The notes below the pieces were generated by a model. That model saw only the letters and a program-made list of their open reading frames with translations. It was not told where the DNA came from and did no database searches. 64,000 nt of DNA from Halomonas sp. 25-S5 (GTDB lineage Bacteria; Pseudomonadota; Gammaproteobacteria; Pseudomonadales; Halomonadaceae): contig NZ_JARANV010000017.1 of the NCBI RefSeq assembly GCF_029889845.1, positions 1 to 64,000 of the forward strand. The letters are read 5' to 3'. Shown one piece after another: positions 54,295-64,000 of the stretch. Positions within the stretch are counted from its first letter, which is position 1. Each line of letters opens with the position of its first letter. Made by a program: the position numbers and the translations under genes.

Positions 54295-54918
54295 TTAAAA
54301 CGGAATCTCATCATCGAAATCGTCGAAGCTGCCCGGGTCCGGGGCACCGTAGTTGCCGCCCTGCTGCTGGCCGCCACCCTGCTGCGGGGGAGCGGGCTGC
54401 GGAACAGGACGCTGGGGTTGGTCACCAGCGACGTTGCCACCCTGCTGCGGGGCGTTGCCATAGCCACCCTGCTGGGGCTGACCACCGCCGAAATTGCCTC
54501 CCTGCTGCTGACCACCCTGCTGGGGCTGACCGCCATACTGGCCGCCCTGCTGACCTCCGTACTGACCACCACCGTCACCGCCGCGGGAGTCCAGCATCTG
54601 CATGTCGTTGGCGACGATCTCGGTGCTGTACTTGTCCTGGCCGTTCTGGTCCTGCCACTTGCGGGTCTGCAGGCGGCCCTCGATATAGACCTTGCTGCCC
54701 TTCTTGAGGTACTGCTGGGCGATCTCGGCGGTCTTGTTGAACAGCACGATCCGGTGCCATTCGGTGCGCTCCTGGCGCTGGCCGCTCTGCTTGTCCATCC
54801 AGGTATCGGTGGTGGCCAGGTTGAGATTGGCAACGGCGGTGCCGGAGGGTGTGAAACGCACCTCCGGATCCTGGCCCAGGTTGCCGATCAGGATGACTTT
54901 GTTGATGCCACGGGCCAT
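54295..54918 (-). CDS. ssb: Single-stranded DNA-binding protein
   Basis: The N-terminal OB fold (residues 1-about 110: [58 protein letters not shown]) is followed by a long Gly/Gln-rich disordered linker. The conserved acidic tip DFDDEIPF binds partner proteins. The 207 residues are longer than E. coli SSB (178) because of the linker. AAGGAG precedes the ATG. Confidence 0.97.
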   Translation of the reverse strand: MARGINKVILIGNLGQDPEVRFTPSGTAVANLNLATTDTWMDKQSGQRQERTEWHRIVLFNKTAEIAQQYLKKGSKVYIEGRLQTRKWQDQNGQDKYSTEIVANDMQMLDSRGGDGGGQYGGQQGGQYGGQPQQGGQQQGGNFGGGQPQQGGYGNAPQQGGNVAGDQPQRPVPQPAPPQQGGGQQQGGNYGAPDPGSFDDFDDEIPF

Positions 54919-54966
54919 GAGGGACTCCTTGCTGTCATGAGATACGTTGTAAGGATCATACGCGGC

Positions 54967-56361
54967 TCAGGCGCCGCTGTGGTGATTCCCGGAACCGGTG
55001 AAGCGTGCCAGGGCCTGCTCGTCGAGACGCTGGCGATCCACCTTGAGGTAGGCCAGGCGCTCCTCGGGGACGACCAGCACGTCTTCCACCCCGGCCACCT
55101 CGGTGAAACGCGCCATCAGGGTGTCCAGGGCATCTTGCTGCTCGTTGTCGTCGAGCGCCACCACCTCGCTGGTCAGGTGGCGGGGGGGCGCCATGCCGGC
55201 CATCGCCGCCAGCCAGGCCAGGCCCACCAGGCCGCAGCCGACGAACACCGCGGAAAGCCCCCACTGCTGCACCAGGGCGCCCCCCAGCACCCCGCCCAGG
55301 AAGGCCCCGAGGAACTGGCTGGTGGAGTAGATGCCCATGGCGGTGCCCTTGGCGCCGGCCGGCGCCAGCTTGCTGAGCATCGACGGCAGGGTGGCCTCGA
55401 GCAGGTTGAAGGCGATGAAAAACAGCAGCAGCCAGCCGAACAGCGCCGGGAACCCGTCGCCCAGGCCGGCTAGCCCGAACAGGCTCAGGGTGATGCCGGC
55501 GATCGCCGACAGGCACATGGCCTTCATGCGCCGCCACTTCTCGGCGATGATCACCAGCGGCACCATGGCCACGAAGGCCAGCAGCATGATGCCCAGGTAA
55601 GTGAGGCCATGGCGCTCGACGGCGATGCCTGCCTCGACCAGCCGGAAGGGCACGGCGACGAAGATCGCCATCAGCACCAGGTGCAAAGCGAAGATCGAGA
55701 TATCCATGCGCCACAGGTCACCGTGCGTGAAGATGCCACGCAGCTGGCCGCGGTCCATGCCCACGTCGCGGTGGCGCACCCGACGCGGCGCCGGCGGCAC
55801 CAGCTTCCACAGCACCACCAGGCCCAGGGCCGCCAGCGCCGCGGTGGACCAGAAGACCCCCGCCAGGCCGAAGCCCGCGGCGAGCCAGGGGCCGAGCACC
55901 ATGGCCACGGCGAAGGCCACGCCGATGGAGAGCCCGATGGTGGCCATGGCGGCGGTGCGCACCTGCTCGCGGGTCTGGTCGGCGAGCAGCGCCATGATGG
56001 CCGCGGCCACGGCACCGCTACCCTGCAGGCAGCGCCCCAGGATCACCCCGCCGATGGAGTCGGCGCCGGCGGCCACCATGCTGCCGAGCAGGAACAGCAC
56101 CAGACCGGCGGCGATCACCGGCTTGCGCCCCAGGCGGTCGGAGAGCAGGCCAAAGGGGATCTGCAGCACTGCCTGGGTGAGGCCGTAGATCCCCAGCGCC
56201 AGGCCGACCAGCAGCGGCGTCGCCCCCCGCAGGTCATCGGCATACAGGGCCAGCACCGGCAGCACCATGAACAGGCCCAGCATGCGCGTGGCATAGAGCC
56301 CCGCCAACCCGATGATGGCGCGGCGCTCGGTGGCTAACAACAGTCCTGAGACCTTTCGCAT
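54967..56361 (-). CDS. MFS transporter with C-terminal YAM domain (YajR-like)
   Basis: This 12-helix major facilitator of 464 residues has GLYATRMLGLFMVLPVLALYADDL, motif A LLSDRLGRKPVI and ILGRCLQGSGAVAAAIMALLADQTREQVRT. The cytoplasmic C-terminal domain (about 385-464: DALDTLMARFTEVAGVEDVLVVPEERLAYLKVDRQRLDEQAL) is the ferredoxin-like YAM domain of E. coli YajR. The substrate is unknown. It is divergent from uvrA and upstream of ssb. ATG 56361 is chosen over an ATG at 56412 near the promoter. Confidence 0.9.
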   Translation of the reverse strand: MRKVSGLLLATERRAIIGLAGLYATRMLGLFMVLPVLALYADDLRGATPLLVGLALGIYGLTQAVLQIPFGLLSDRLGRKPVIAAGLVLFLLGSMVAAGADSIGGVILGRCLQGSGAVAAAIMALLADQTREQVRTAAMATIGLSIGVAFAVAMVLGPWLAAGFGLAGVFWSTAALAALGLVVLWKLVPPAPRRVRHRDVGMDRGQLRGIFTHGDLWRMDISIFALHLVLMAIFVAVPFRLVEAGIAVERHGLTYLGIMLLAFVAMVPLVIIAEKWRRMKAMCLSAIAGITLSLFGLAGLGDGFPALFGWLLLFFIAFNLLEATLPSMLSKLAPAGAKGTAMGIYSTSQFLGAFLGGVLGGALVQQWGLSAVFVGCGLVGLAWLAAMAGMAPPRHLTSEVVALDDNEQQDALDTLMARFTEVAGVEDVLVVPEERLAYLKVDRQRLDEQALARFTGSGNHHSGA

Positions 56362-56412
56362 GGCGGTTCGAACTTCCGTGGACGGCCCCTCGGGCCCGGA
56401 CGTGGACCGCAT

Positions 56413-56441
56413 ATTCTAGCGGCTCGCCGGCCTGCAGGGAA
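56413..56441 (-). promoter_or_regulatory. Putative promoter of the YajR-like gene
   Basis: The minus strand has TTTCCC, 18 bases, TAGAAT (56418-56413) about 50 bases before the start codon, in the gap divergent from uvrA. Confidence 0.45.
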
Positions 56442-56461
56442 AGCCGATGGCGACCCGCGCT

Positions 56462-56491
56462 TTGCCGCCGGTGCGGCCCGCCCCGTATAAT
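56462..56491 (+). promoter_or_regulatory. uvrA promoter
   Basis: TTGCCG (56462-56467), an 18-base spacer and a perfect TATAAT (56486-56491) lie 30 bases before the uvrA ATG. No LexA box (CTG-N10-CAG with the usual AT centre) was found around it. Confidence 0.7.
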
Positions 56492-56521
56492 CGAGCTTTT
56501 GCCGCGTCCGGCGAGGTGGGA

Positions 56522-59383
<2,862 letters not shown>

Positions 59384-59571
59384 CAGCGAGCCGAAAGCTT
59401 TAAGCTTGAAGCCGTCAAGATGGCGAGCAGCGCCGGGGACAGGTCGGAGCGGGGGTCCTATGCCAGGGATGGCATCGGTAGCGCCCAGGGAAGGGTTCAC
59501 AGCGCCCCCGCGCAGACCTGGCGCCGGGGAAGCTGCGATTCAGGTCAACGAGGCAGACCCATACGACGAAA

Positions 59572-59599
59572 AAACCGGCTCCCCTTGAGGAGCCGGTTT
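59572..59599 (-). terminator. Terminator of the alpha operon (after rplQ)
   Basis: An 11-bp perfect stem (AAACCGGCTCC and complement) with a 6-base loop ends in TTTTTTCG on the minus strand, 30 bases after rplQ. It may also serve uvrA on the plus strand. The 185 bases between uvrA and this hairpin hold nothing recognisable apart from tandem AAGCTT sites near 59395. Confidence 0.88.
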
Positions 59600-59630
59600 G
59601 GCGTGCCACTGGCGGAAGGCCGGTCGAGGA

Positions 59631-60017
59631 TCACTCCTCGGCGGCGGCTTCCTCGACGACCGGACGGTCAACCAGTTCGACGAAGGCCATGGGGGCGTTA
59701 TCGCCGGTGCGGAAGCCGCACTTGAGAATACGGATGTAGCCACCCGGACGCTCGGCGTAACGCGGACCCAGCTCGTTGAAGAGCTTGCCGACCGCTTCCT
59801 TCGAGCGGGTGCGGCTGAAGGCCAGACGACGATTGGCAACGCTGTCCTGCTTGGCCAGGGTGATCAGCGGCTCGATGACGCGACGCAGTTCCTTGGCCTT
59901 GGGCAGGGTTGTCTTGATCACTTCGTGCTCGACCAGCGAGACGGACATGTTCTTGAACATGGCCTGGCGGTGCGAGCTGGTGCGATTCAGGTGACGACCA
60001 CTCTTACGATGACGCAT
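59631..60017 (-). CDS. rplQ: 50S ribosomal protein L17
   Basis: The 128-residue protein begins [37 protein letters not shown] and has the family middle [33 protein letters not shown]. It is the last gene of the alpha operon, 39 bases after rpoA, just as in E. coli, and is followed by the operon terminator. Confidence 0.98.
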   Translation of the reverse strand: MRHRKSGRHLNRTSSHRQAMFKNMSVSLVEHEVIKTTLPKAKELRRVIEPLITLAKQDSVANRRLAFSRTRSKEAVGKLFNELGPRYAERPGGYIRILKCGFRTGDNAPMAFVELVDRPVVEEAAAEE

Positions 60018-60056
60018 GGTTGTGATTCCTTACCAAACTGGGACTCGAGTCGAGGC

Positions 60057-61055
60057 TCACGCGGAGGCCTTGTCGTCCTTCAGGCTTGCCGGCGGCCAGT
60101 TCTCCAGCCGCATGCCCAGGGAAAGCCCGCGGGCGGCCAACACGTCCTTGATCTCATTCAGGGACTTCTTGCCGAGATTGGGGGTCTTCAGCAGCTCCAC
60201 CTCGGTGCGCTGGATCAGATCTCCGATATAGTAGATGTTCTCGGCCTTCAGGCAGTTGGCGCTGCGAACGGTCAACTCGAGATCGTCTACGGGGCGCAGC
60301 AGGATCGGATCGATATGATCCTCTTCCTCCACCACTTCCTGTTCCTTGTCGGCTTCCAGGTCGACGAACGCGGCCAGCTGCTCCTGCAGGATGGTCGCGC
60401 TGCGACGGATCGCCTCTTCCGGATCCAGGGTGCCGTCGGTTTCCAGGTTGATGATCAGCTTGTCGAGGTCGGTGCGCTGTTCGACACGCGCGGCCTCGAC
60501 GCTGTAGGAAACCCGGCGCACGGGGCTGAAGGTAGCATCCAGCTGCAGGCGACCGATGGCGCGCGACTCGTCGTCGGCATCGCCACGCACGTCCGCCGGC
60601 TCGTAGCCGCGGCCGCGAGCGACCTTGAGCTGCATCTTCAGCTCGGACCCCTCGTTGACGTGGGCGATGACATGCTCGGGGTTGACGATCTCGACATCAT
60701 GGTCGAGGGCGATGTCCCCTGCCGTCACGACGGCGGGCCCCTGCTTGTTCAGCGAGAGCACTGCCTCGTCGCGGCTGTGCATCCGGAGCGCCACGTCCTT
60801 GAGGTTCAGGAGGATTTCGATGACATCTTCCTGGACGCCCTCGATCGCGCTGTACTCGTGTTCGACACCGGCGATCTCGACCTCCACCACGGCAGAGCCG
60901 GGCATGGACGAGAGCAGGATGCGACGCAGGGCATTCCCCAGCGTGTGGCCGAAGCCCCGCTCGAAGGGCTCGAGCACGATCTTGGCGTGGTGTGCGCTGA
61001 TCTCTTCGACCTTGATGTCGCGAGGACGGAGAAACTCTGTCACTGAACGCTGCAT
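60057..61055 (-). CDS. rpoA: DNA-directed RNA polymerase subunit alpha
   Basis: The alpha subunit (332 residues) assembles RNA polymerase. The N-terminal domain carries [33 protein letters not shown], the dimerisation and beta-contact site. An acidic linker ([13 protein letters not shown]) leads to the C-terminal domain (about 250-320: [42 protein letters not shown]), which binds UP elements and activators. It is preceded by rpsD and followed by rplQ. Confidence 0.98.
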   Translation of the reverse strand: MQRSVTEFLRPRDIKVEEISAHHAKIVLEPFERGFGHTLGNALRRILLSSMPGSAVVEVEIAGVEHEYSAIEGVQEDVIEILLNLKDVALRMHSRDEAVLSLNKQGPAVVTAGDIALDHDVEIVNPEHVIAHVNEGSELKMQLKVARGRGYEPADVRGDADDESRAIGRLQLDATFSPVRRVSYSVEAARVEQRTDLDKLIINLETDGTLDPEEAIRRSATILQEQLAAFVDLEADKEQEVVEEEDHIDPILLRPVDDLELTVRSANCLKAENIYYIGDLIQRTEVELLKTPNLGKKSLNEIKDVLAARGLSLGMRLENWPPASLKDDKASA

Positions 61056-61140
61056 ATGAACACCTTTCAGGCTGCCAAACGGATTGTCGGTACTCTGGGC
61101 CGCCCCCCGCGGACGGGGAGCGGCACGACGCGGGCGCCGC

Positions 61141-61761
61141 TTACTTGGAGTACAGCTCGACGATCAGGTTTTCGTTGATGTCGGCAGACAGGTCACCGCG
61201 TTCGGGCAGGGCCTTGAAAGTGCCTTCCATCTTCTTGGCATCGGTCTCGACCCACACCACGTCGCCGCGGTTGGCGGCGATGGCCAGGGAAGTCTGGATG
61301 CGCGCCTGGTTCTTCGCCTTCTCGCGCACGGCGACCACGTCACCGGCCTTGACCTGGTAGGAGGCCACGTTGACGGTCTTGCCGTTGACGGCGATCGCCT
61401 TGTGGCTGACCAGCTGACGTGCCTCGGAACGCGTGGAGCCGAAGCCCATGCGGTAGACGACGTTGTCCAGTCGGGATTCGAGAAGCTGCAGCAACAACTC
61501 GCCGGTCGCGCCCTTCAGGCGGGCCGCTTCCTTGTAGTAGTTGCGGAACTGCTTCTCGAGTACGCCGTACATGCGACGTACTTTCTGCTTCTCGCGAAGC
61601 TGCAAGCCGTAGTCGGAAAGACGCTGACGGCGCTGGCCGTGCACACCCGGAATCTGCTCGGATTTGCACTTCTTCTCGAAGGGAGTGATACCGCTCTTGA
61701 GGAAGAGGTCGGTCCCCTCACGACGAGACAGTTTGCACTTCGGTCCAATGTAACGAGCCAT
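61141..61761 (-). CDS. rpsD: 30S ribosomal protein S4
   Basis: S4 (206 residues) nucleates 30S assembly and in E. coli represses the alpha operon by binding its leader. The start [23 protein letters not shown] and the S4 domain ([30 protein letters not shown]) are clear. The N-terminal Cys set of zinc-binding S4 is absent, so it is the zinc-free type. It lies 12 bases after rpsK. Confidence 0.98.
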   Translation of the reverse strand: MARYIGPKCKLSRREGTDLFLKSGITPFEKKCKSEQIPGVHGQRRQRLSDYGLQLREKQKVRRMYGVLEKQFRNYYKEAARLKGATGELLLQLLESRLDNVVYRMGFGSTRSEARQLVSHKAIAVNGKTVNVASYQVKAGDVVAVREKAKNQARIQTSLAIAANRGDVVWVETDAKKMEGTFKALPERGDLSADINENLIVELYSK

Positions 61762-61773
61762 GAATCTGTCTCC

Positions 61774-62160
61774 TTAAACGCGGCGTTTCTTCGGCGGACG
61801 GCAGCCATTGTGGGGAATGGGCGTCGCGTCGGTGATGCTTTGCACGCGGAAGCCGGCGGCATTGAGCGCGCGCACGGCGGATTCACGGCCAGGACCGGGG
61901 CCCTTGACCAGCACGTCGACGTTTTTCACACCATACTCGGCTGCAGCGGTCGCTGCACGCTCGCTTGCCACTTGAGCAGCGAACGGGGTGCTCTTGCGAG
62001 AACCACGAAAACCCGAACCACCGGCAGTCGCCCAGGAAAGGGCGTTGCCCTGGCGGTCTGTGATCGTAATGATCGTGTTGTTAAAAGAGGCGTGGATATG
62101 CGCGATGGCATCCACTACCTGCTTTTTAACCTTTTTACGGTTGCTACGCGGGTTAGCCAT
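61774..62160 (-). CDS. rpsK: 30S ribosomal protein S11
   Basis: The 128-residue protein has the conserved [52 protein letters not shown] and ends in [13 protein letters not shown], near the 690 loop of 16S rRNA. It is 39 bases downstream of rpsM in the alpha operon. Confidence 0.98.
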   Translation of the reverse strand: MANPRSNRKKVKKQVVDAIAHIHASFNNTIITITDRQGNALSWATAGGSGFRGSRKSTPFAAQVASERAATAAAEYGVKNVDVLVKGPGPGRESAVRALNAAGFRVQSITDATPIPHNGCRPPKKRRV

Positions 62161-62199
62161 GTTGATGTCTATTCCTGTCTTTACGCCAGAACGTGCGTG

Positions 62200-62556
62200 T
62201 TATTTGCGGATCGGCTTGCGCGGGCCCTTGCGGGTACGCGCATTGGTCTTGGTACGCTGACCACGCAGCGGAAGACCACGACGATGACGCAGACCACGAT
62301 AGCAACCCAGGTCCATGAGACGCTTGATGTTAAGCGTGACATCACGACGCAGGTCACCTTCCACGGTGTACTTGCCGACTTCGGACCGCAGGGTATCCAG
62401 ATCTTCACTGGACAGCTCCTGGATCTTGGTGGTCGGCGCGATGCCGGTCGCGGCACAGATGCCCTGAGCGCGCGTACGGCCAATCCCGAAGATATAGGTC
62501 AGCGAGATCGCCGCATGCTTGTTGTCCGGGATATTGACGCCTGCAATACGGGCCAT
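62200..62556 (-). CDS. rpsM: 30S ribosomal protein S13
   Basis: The 118-residue protein starts [30 protein letters not shown] and ends in a basic tail ([26 protein letters not shown]) that contacts the P-site tRNA. It is the first gene of the alpha operon. The 120 bases before it should hold the S4-responsive leader. Confidence 0.98.
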   Translation of the reverse strand: MARIAGVNIPDNKHAAISLTYIFGIGRTRAQGICAATGIAPTTKIQELSSEDLDTLRSEVGKYTVEGDLRRDVTLNIKRLMDLGCYRGLRHRRGLPLRGQRTKTNARTRKGPRKPIRK

Positions 62557-62613
62557 CAGCTTACTCCGAAATTTGAGCGGCTTGCTCGATTAATCATCTA
62601 CAAAAGGCGCAAC

Positions 62614-62646
62614 AGCATACCTCTTTCCTCGCTCGAGGACAAGAGG
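62614..62646 (-). promoter_or_regulatory. Candidate alpha-operon promoter and leader hairpin
   Basis: On the minus strand TTGTCC (62642-62637), 17 bases, TATGCT (62619-62614) lie upstream of rpsM. The same segment folds as a two-part stem, CCTCTT/AAGAGG enclosing CCTCG/CGAGG (62646-62620). In transcripts arriving from secY-rpmJ the hairpin would be present in RNA, so the site could act as both local promoter and attenuating structure. Confidence 0.45.
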
Positions 62647-62679
62647 CATGCCGGCACCCGGTTCAGTGCAGCCTCAGGA

Positions 62680-62793
62680 TCAACCCTGACGCTGCTTGTG
62701 CCGCGGTTCGATGCAGATGACGCGCACGGCGCCATTGCGACGAATGATCTTGCAGTTGCGGCACATTTTCTTCACGGAAGCTCGAACTTTCAT
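62680..62793 (-). CDS. rpmJ: 50S ribosomal protein L36
   Basis: This 37-residue protein, [19 protein letters not shown] continuing to a HKQRQG end, retains the zinc ligands Cys11, Cys14, Cys27 and His32 (zinc-containing form). It lies between secY and rpsM, the conserved end of the spc operon. One residue is missing relative to the 38-residue E. coli protein, just after Cys27. Confidence 0.97.
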   Translation of the reverse strand: MKVRASVKKMCRNCKIIRRNGAVRVICIEPRHKQRQG

Positions 62794-62867
62794 CGTTCCA
62801 TCTCCAAAGTTGGCTCGCGCCGCGAGCCGAAACCCAGCTCGCGGCGCACCAAATCGCCAGCGGCGCC

Positions 62868-64000
62868 TCAGCGCATGATGCCGCCGCTACCGTAGCCTTT
62901 CAGGTTAGACTTCTTCATCACCGACTCGTACTGGTTCGACATGAGGTGCGATTGCACCTGGGCCATGAAATCCATGATGACCACTACCACGATCAACAGT
63001 GAGGTACCGCCGAAGAAGAACGGCACGTTCCAGGCCACGATCAGGAACTGAGGCATCAGGGAAACCGCAGTGATGTAGAGGGCACCGAACAAGGTCAGAC
63101 GGGTCATGACCTTGTCGATGTAGCGAGCGGTCTGCTCACCAGGGCGAATACCCGGCAGGAAGGCCCCTGACTTCTTGAGGTTGTCAGCGACATCCTTGGG
63201 GTTGAAGACCAGCGCTGTGTAAAAGAAGCAGAAGAATACCACCGCCGCACCGAAAAGCAAGATGTACAGTGGCTGCCCCGGACCCAAGGCCTGGGACGCA
63301 CGCTGCAGCCATTCCATGCCTTCGCCGGCACCGACCCACTGTCCGAGTGAAGCCGGGAACAGCAGGATACTCGAGGCAAAGATCGCCGGAATCACGCCCG
63401 CCATGTTGACCTTGAGTGGCAGGTAGCTGCTCTGACCGGCATACATCTTGTTGCCGACCTGGCGACGTGGATAGTTCACGGTGAGGCGGCGCTGGCCACG
63501 CTCGATGAAGACCACGAAGGCCACGGTGGCCACGCCCAGCACGGTGAGGGCCAGTAGCGGCAGCACGTTCCAGGCACCCTCGTTGCGGGCCAGCTCGAAG
63601 GCCTGCCCCACGGCACCCGGCAGACCGGCGACGATACCGGAGAAGATAAGCAGCGATATGCCGTTGCCGATGCCCTTCTCGGTGATCTGTTCGCCCAGCC
63701 ACATCAGGAACACCGCCCCGGTGACGAAGGTCACGATGGCAGTGAAGTAGAAGCTGAAGTCGGCCGTGTAGGCGATACCCTGGCTGGCCAGGCCCACCGA
63801 CATGCCGGTGGCCTGGACCAGGGCCAGCAGCACGGTGCCGTAGCGCGTGTACTGGCTAATCTTGCGGCGGCCGGCCTCACCTTCCTTCTTCAGCTGCTCG
63901 AGCTGCGGCGAGACAGCGGTCATCAACTGCATGATGATCGACGCTGAGATGTAGGGCATGATGCCCAGCGCCATGATACTCATGCGCTCCAGGGCGCCCC
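62868..64000 (-). CDS. secY: Protein translocase subunit SecY (5' end outside the window)
   Basis: This is the central channel of the Sec translocon. The visible 377 residues cover the protein from before transmembrane helix 2 ([22 protein letters not shown]) to the C-terminus ([13 protein letters not shown]). They include the cytoplasmic loop [37 protein letters not shown] and [20 protein letters not shown]. Only about 65-70 residues at the N-terminus are missing. It is followed by rpmJ at 75 bases. Confidence 0.97.
   Translation of the reverse strand, partial: GALERMSIMALGIMPYISASIIMQLMTAVSPQLEQLKKEGEAGRRKISQYTRYGTVLLALVQATGMSVGLASQGIAYTADFSFYFTAIVTFVTGAVFLMWLGEQITEKGIGNGISLLIFSGIVAGLPGAVGQAFELARNEGAWNVLPLLALTVLGVATVAFVVFIERGQRRLTVNYPRRQVGNKMYAGQSSYLPLKVNMAGVIPAIFASSILLFPASLGQWVGAGEGMEWLQRASQALGPGQPLYILLFGAAVVFFCFFYTALVFNPKDVADNLKKSGAFLPGIRPGEQTARYIDKVMTRLTLFGALYITAVSLMPQFLIVAWNVPFFFGGTSLLIVVVVIMDFMAQVQSHLMSNQYESVMKKSNLKGYGSGGIMR

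Overview
The window is a GC-rich (roughly two-thirds G+C by eye) gammaproteobacterial chromosome segment. Gene content and order fit Halomonadaceae (Halomonas or a close relative) best: ilvIH/ilvC/pssA, rplU-rpmA-obgE-proB, murJ-ribF-ileS-lspA-fkpB-ispH, fabA-fabB, uvrA with ssb nearby, and the spc/alpha ribosomal operons. The family assignment is an inference from gene order and protein similarity, not a database result. Almost all of it is core chromosome; no insertion sequence, prophage or CRISPR array was seen.

Layout. 1-555: leader and tandem promoters of an rRNA operon that runs leftward out of the window. 556-6486: phospholipid and branched-chain amino-acid synthesis (pssA, ilvC, divergent regulator ilvY, ilvH, ilvI with a long structured leader). 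6487-12081: clpB with a sigma-32 promoter, rluD-pgeF, and bamD. 12357-19843: an accessory stretch with two BrnT/BrnA toxin-antitoxin pairs flanking nadE, a small zinc-ribbon protein and an AT-rich minor-pilin cluster (pilE, fimT, pilV, pilW, oversized pilX, plus a convergent second fimT). 20127-28060: ispH, fkpB, lspA, ileS, ribF, murJ, all leftward. 28325-33774: rpsT, proB, an inserted DUF433/DUF5615 pair, obgE, rpmA, rplU and divergent ispB. 33867-33943: tRNA-Pro(CGG). 34041-41033: DUF808 membrane protein, universal stress protein, an Lgt-like/TlpA fusion, rapA and a TIGR01777 epimerase.

41075-48674 is the most system-like part. Tightly coupled genes run cbiX-type chelatase, a MerR/LitR-like regulator lacking the usual B12-binding residues, phrB photolyase, NTF2-like protein, SDR, FAD oxidoreductase, DUF1365 and cyclopropane-fatty-acid synthase. 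They are preceded by an 11-bp direct-repeat operator candidate and a broken Rossmann-fold gene. The content suggests a light or singlet-oxygen response combining DNA repair with membrane-lipid remodelling. The rest holds a PAS-GGDEF-EAL protein, fabA-fabB, an acyltransferase coupled to a degenerate RmlD-like protein, ssb, a YajR-type transporter, uvrA, and the alpha operon and end of the spc operon (rplQ, rpoA, rpsD, rpsK, rpsM, rpmJ, secY, the last cut by the window edge).

Repeats stand out. Three arrays of related 8-bp units lie at or near the 3' ends of pgeF, bamD and the TIGR01777 gene. REP-like palindromic elements of two types sit in intergenic gaps, and a 30-bp in-frame triplication extends RibF.
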